Shown here piece by piece: positions 5,674 through 7,154 of a stretch of 7,154 nt of DNA (positions are counted from its first letter, which is position 1; every line of letters starts with the position of its first letter). The position numbers were made by a program, and so were the translations under genes. Below the pieces are notes generated by a model, which was given only the letters and a program-made list of their open reading frames with translations, made no database searches and was not told the DNA's origin. The stretch lies in NCBI GenBank assembly GCA_024644185.1, contig JAHELM010000118.1, positions 1 through 7,154 of the forward strand. The letters run 5' to 3'. Source of the DNA: Rhodospirillales bacterium. GTDB lineage: Bacteria > Pseudomonadota > Alphaproteobacteria > UBA8366 > JADFVY01.

Positions 5674-6636
5674 CTATCGGTCGATGGCAAGGGTCTTGCC
5701 CTCGAAACGGGAAACGCAGGGCATGATCTTGCGGCCCTCGGCATGCTCTTCCGGCGACAGCCAGTGGTCGCGGTGCAGGATCGTGCCGTCGCATTTGGCA
5801 ACGTTCGTTTCGCATTGCCCGCAAGCCCCGCCACGGCACAGATAGGGTGCATCCACACCCGCCGCCTCCATCGCCTCCAGCAGCGACTGGGTGGTGCCGA
5901 CGGTGATGGTCTTGCCGCTGGCGACAAGCTCCACGGTGAAGGGCAGGCCGGTCCCCGGGGCAAGGAATTCCTCGTGATGCAAGGCCAGCTTTGGCCAGCC
6001 CATGGCTTCGGCGGTCGACAGGACCCAGTTGATCATGCCCTTCGGCCCGCAGACGTAAAGATGCGTCCCGATCGGCTGCATCGACAGGATGCGGGCCAGA
6101 TCGATGGTCTGCTTTTCATCGTCGAAATAGCAATGCACCTGGCTGGGATGGGCCGCCGTCAGCCGGTCCATATAGGCCCCAAGCGCGCGGTTGCGGGCGG
6201 CATAATGCAGTTCAAAACGCCCGCCAAAGCGCGAAACCTGCGCGACCTGCGCAAGGAACGGCGTGATGCCGATGCCACCGGCAATCATCAGATGTTTCCT
6301 TGCCCGGTTATCCAGCGCAAAGAGGTTGACGGGATAAGAGACGGTCATTTCCATCCCCGGCTTCACATGGTTGTGCATGTAAAGCGACCCGCCCCTGCCC
6401 TGGTCGTCACGCCGGACCGAGATTTCATAGCCCGACCGGTCTTCGGGGTCGGACATAAGCGAATAGGGGTTCAGCCTGCGCAGGCCGTGGTCGTCCATCT
6501 CGATCACGGTATGCGCCCCGCCGGAAAACGCGGGCAGCGCGGCCCCGTCGACCGACTCAAACCGGAACCGCTTGATCAGCTCATTGACCGTGACGACCTC
6601 GGCCACCCGGACGCGAAGCTTGGCACCGCCGCTCAT
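5674..6636 (-). CDS. dmmB: Flavin/2Fe-2S reductase of dimethylamine monooxygenase
   Basis: This 320-residue protein is a phthalate-dioxygenase-reductase type electron carrier, moving electrons from NAD(P)H through a flavin and a 2Fe-2S centre to the heme subunit. The domain order is clear. The flavin domain has NPYSLMSDP at 56-64; this subgroup has Asn where many relatives have the Arg of RxYSL. The nucleotide domain has MIAGGIGITPFLA (117-129) and VCGPKGM (195-201). The C-terminal plant-type ferredoxin domain has Cys267, Cys272 and Cys275 in CRGGACGQC, plus Cys307. The ATG overlaps the stop of the preceding gene in an ATGA, with a GAGG ribosome binding site inside that gene, so the two are co-translated. 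The related reductases of carnitine monooxygenase look alike, but the neighbours decide for the DMA system. Confidence 0.9.
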   Translation of the reverse strand: MSGGAKLRVRVAEVVTVNELIKRFRFESVDGAALPAFSGGAHTVIEMDDHGLRRLNPYSLMSDPEDRSGYEISVRRDDQGRGGSLYMHNHVKPGMEMTVSYPVNLFALDNRARKHLMIAGGIGITPFLAQVAQVSRFGGRFELHYAARNRALGAYMDRLTAAHPSQVHCYFDDEKQTIDLARILSMQPIGTHLYVCGPKGMINWVLSTAEAMGWPKLALHHEEFLAPGTGLPFTVELVASGKTITVGTTQSLLEAMEAAGVDAPYLCRGGACGQCETNVAKCDGTILHRDHWLSPEEHAEGRKIMPCVSRFEGKTLAIDR

Positions 6637-7136
6637 TTGAACCTCACCACGCTTTCGGGAACTTCGCCGGGGTCCTCCGCGTCGATATTGACACCCTGAA
6701 AGGCGGCGATGCGCCGGGAATAATGGTCGCGCACAAAAAGGTTAAGCCCGCAATGACCGCATTTGAACGGGTCGGTTGCCACGTTTTCGGTGATCCCCTT
6801 GCAATGGACGCATTGCACCCGCCGCACCGTCGATCCGCGATGTTCCTTCTGGACCGCGGCAAAGGGGAAGCCGGTGTTCATGATCTCGCGTTCGGCCTGT
6901 CCGATCAGGCCCTCGGTTCCCGCAAGGTAGAACTGGCTGCCCATATGCGCCGCCGACAGAACCCGCGCCAGCCTCGGCAACAGCGCCGGAATGGTCGGCG
7001 CACGGAAGAACTGGGCCGCACCCAGGGCGCGCAGCCGGGCGGTCAGATCCGTGCCATTCGGTCCCGGAGTGTAGATGACATGGGCAGCGGCAAGAATTTC
7101 CGAACGGTCATTCGCCGTATCCAGCATCTCCACCAC
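6633..7136 (-). CDS. dmmA: DmmA-like small subunit with a zinc ribbon
   Basis: This 167-residue protein resembles the small DmmA-like subunit of dimethylamine monooxygenase. The first 100 residues form an alpha/beta region containing a LAGTEGLIGQAE segment (71-82), like a reduced nucleotide- or flavodoxin-like fold. The C-terminal part has a four-cysteine ribbon: CVHC (109-112) and CGHC (126-129), which should bind zinc or iron. Its exact job in the complex is not evident; structural or electron-transfer support is likely. The start is GTG at 7136, chosen because a GAAGGTGG purine-rich site lies 7 bases upstream. The frame stays open to the window edge, so a start outside cannot be excluded. 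In another frame a TGA at 7152-7150 could be the end of an upstream gene, consistent with dmmD preceding dmmA. It overlaps dmmB by 4 bases. Confidence 0.8.
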   Translation of the reverse strand: MVEMLDTANDRSEILAAAHVIYTPGPNGTDLTARLRALGAAQFFRAPTIPALLPRLARVLSAAHMGSQFYLAGTEGLIGQAEREIMNTGFPFAAVQKEHRGSTVRRVQCVHCKGITENVATDPFKCGHCGLNLFVRDHYSRRIAAFQGVNIDAEDPGEVPESVVRFK

Positions 7137-7143
7137 CGCATCG

Positions 7144-7151
7144 CCACCTTC
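7144..7151 (-). promoter_or_regulatory. Ribosome binding site that fixes the dmmA start
   Basis: GAAGGTGG on the minus strand sits 7 bases before the GTG at 7136. It supports that non-ATG start over a start beyond the window, or over the internal ATG at 7127, which would have GGAG directly adjacent and therefore too close. Confidence 0.45.
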
Positions 7152-7154
7152 ACC

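Noticed and set aside
5212..6699. 495-codon open frame on the plus strand opposite dmmA, dmmB and dmmC
   Set aside because: It is antisense to three clear genes, crosses their boundaries and has no family-like motifs, so it is treated as a shadow.
1..7154. CRISPR arrays, tRNA or rRNA genes, phage or defence genes
   Set aside because: No spaced direct repeats, tRNA-like cloverleaf or rRNA signature was seen on either strand, and no nuclease, integrase or phage structural motifs occur apart from the transposase fragment.

Overview
The window is GC-rich DNA that looks alphaproteobacterial, most likely from the Rhodobacterales or a relative. That placement rests on gene content, codon choice and the presence of a fused trimethylamine N-oxide (TMAO) demethylase next to dimethylamine (DMA) monooxygenase genes, not on a marker gene. 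It contains two unrelated gene groups that meet tail to tail over the remains of an insertion sequence.

Right part (7136 down to 1637, minus strand): a methylated-amine catabolic cluster. In transcription order it encodes a small zinc-ribbon DmmA-like subunit, a flavin/2Fe-2S reductase (DmmB type), a heme-dependent oxidative N-demethylase subunit (DUF3445 family), the two-domain TMAO demethylase Tdm (DUF1989 plus a GcvT-like folate domain) and a group II truncated hemoglobin. The first three genes are tightly packed (4-base overlap, then a 9-base gap). A 203-base gap with palindromes and a possible promoter separates them from tdm, and the globin starts 3 bases after the tdm stop. Together the enzymes would convert TMAO to DMA plus formaldehyde (Tdm) and DMA to methylamine plus formaldehyde (DMA monooxygenase, using NAD(P)H and O2). 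The formaldehyde would probably pass to tetrahydrofolate. The folate-binding DmmD partner known from other clusters is not in the window and would be expected just upstream of 7154.

Middle (about 1291-1636): a 346-base stretch without an intact gene. It carries a decayed, frameshifted 3' remnant of an IS5-family transposase that comes within a few tens of bases of the globin stop codon, so this is a rearrangement junction.

Left part (1-1290, plus strand): a small cassette with a strong TetR-type operator (perfect 7-2-7 inverted repeat), a single-domain cupin and a NemR/AcuR-like TetR regulator that probably represses its own operon. Nothing ties it functionally to the amine genes apart from position. 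The first 185 bases hold no supportable gene.

The most notable feature is the truncated hemoglobin coupled to the TMAO demethylase and the O2-dependent heme demethylase. The palindromic control region in front of tdm comes next.
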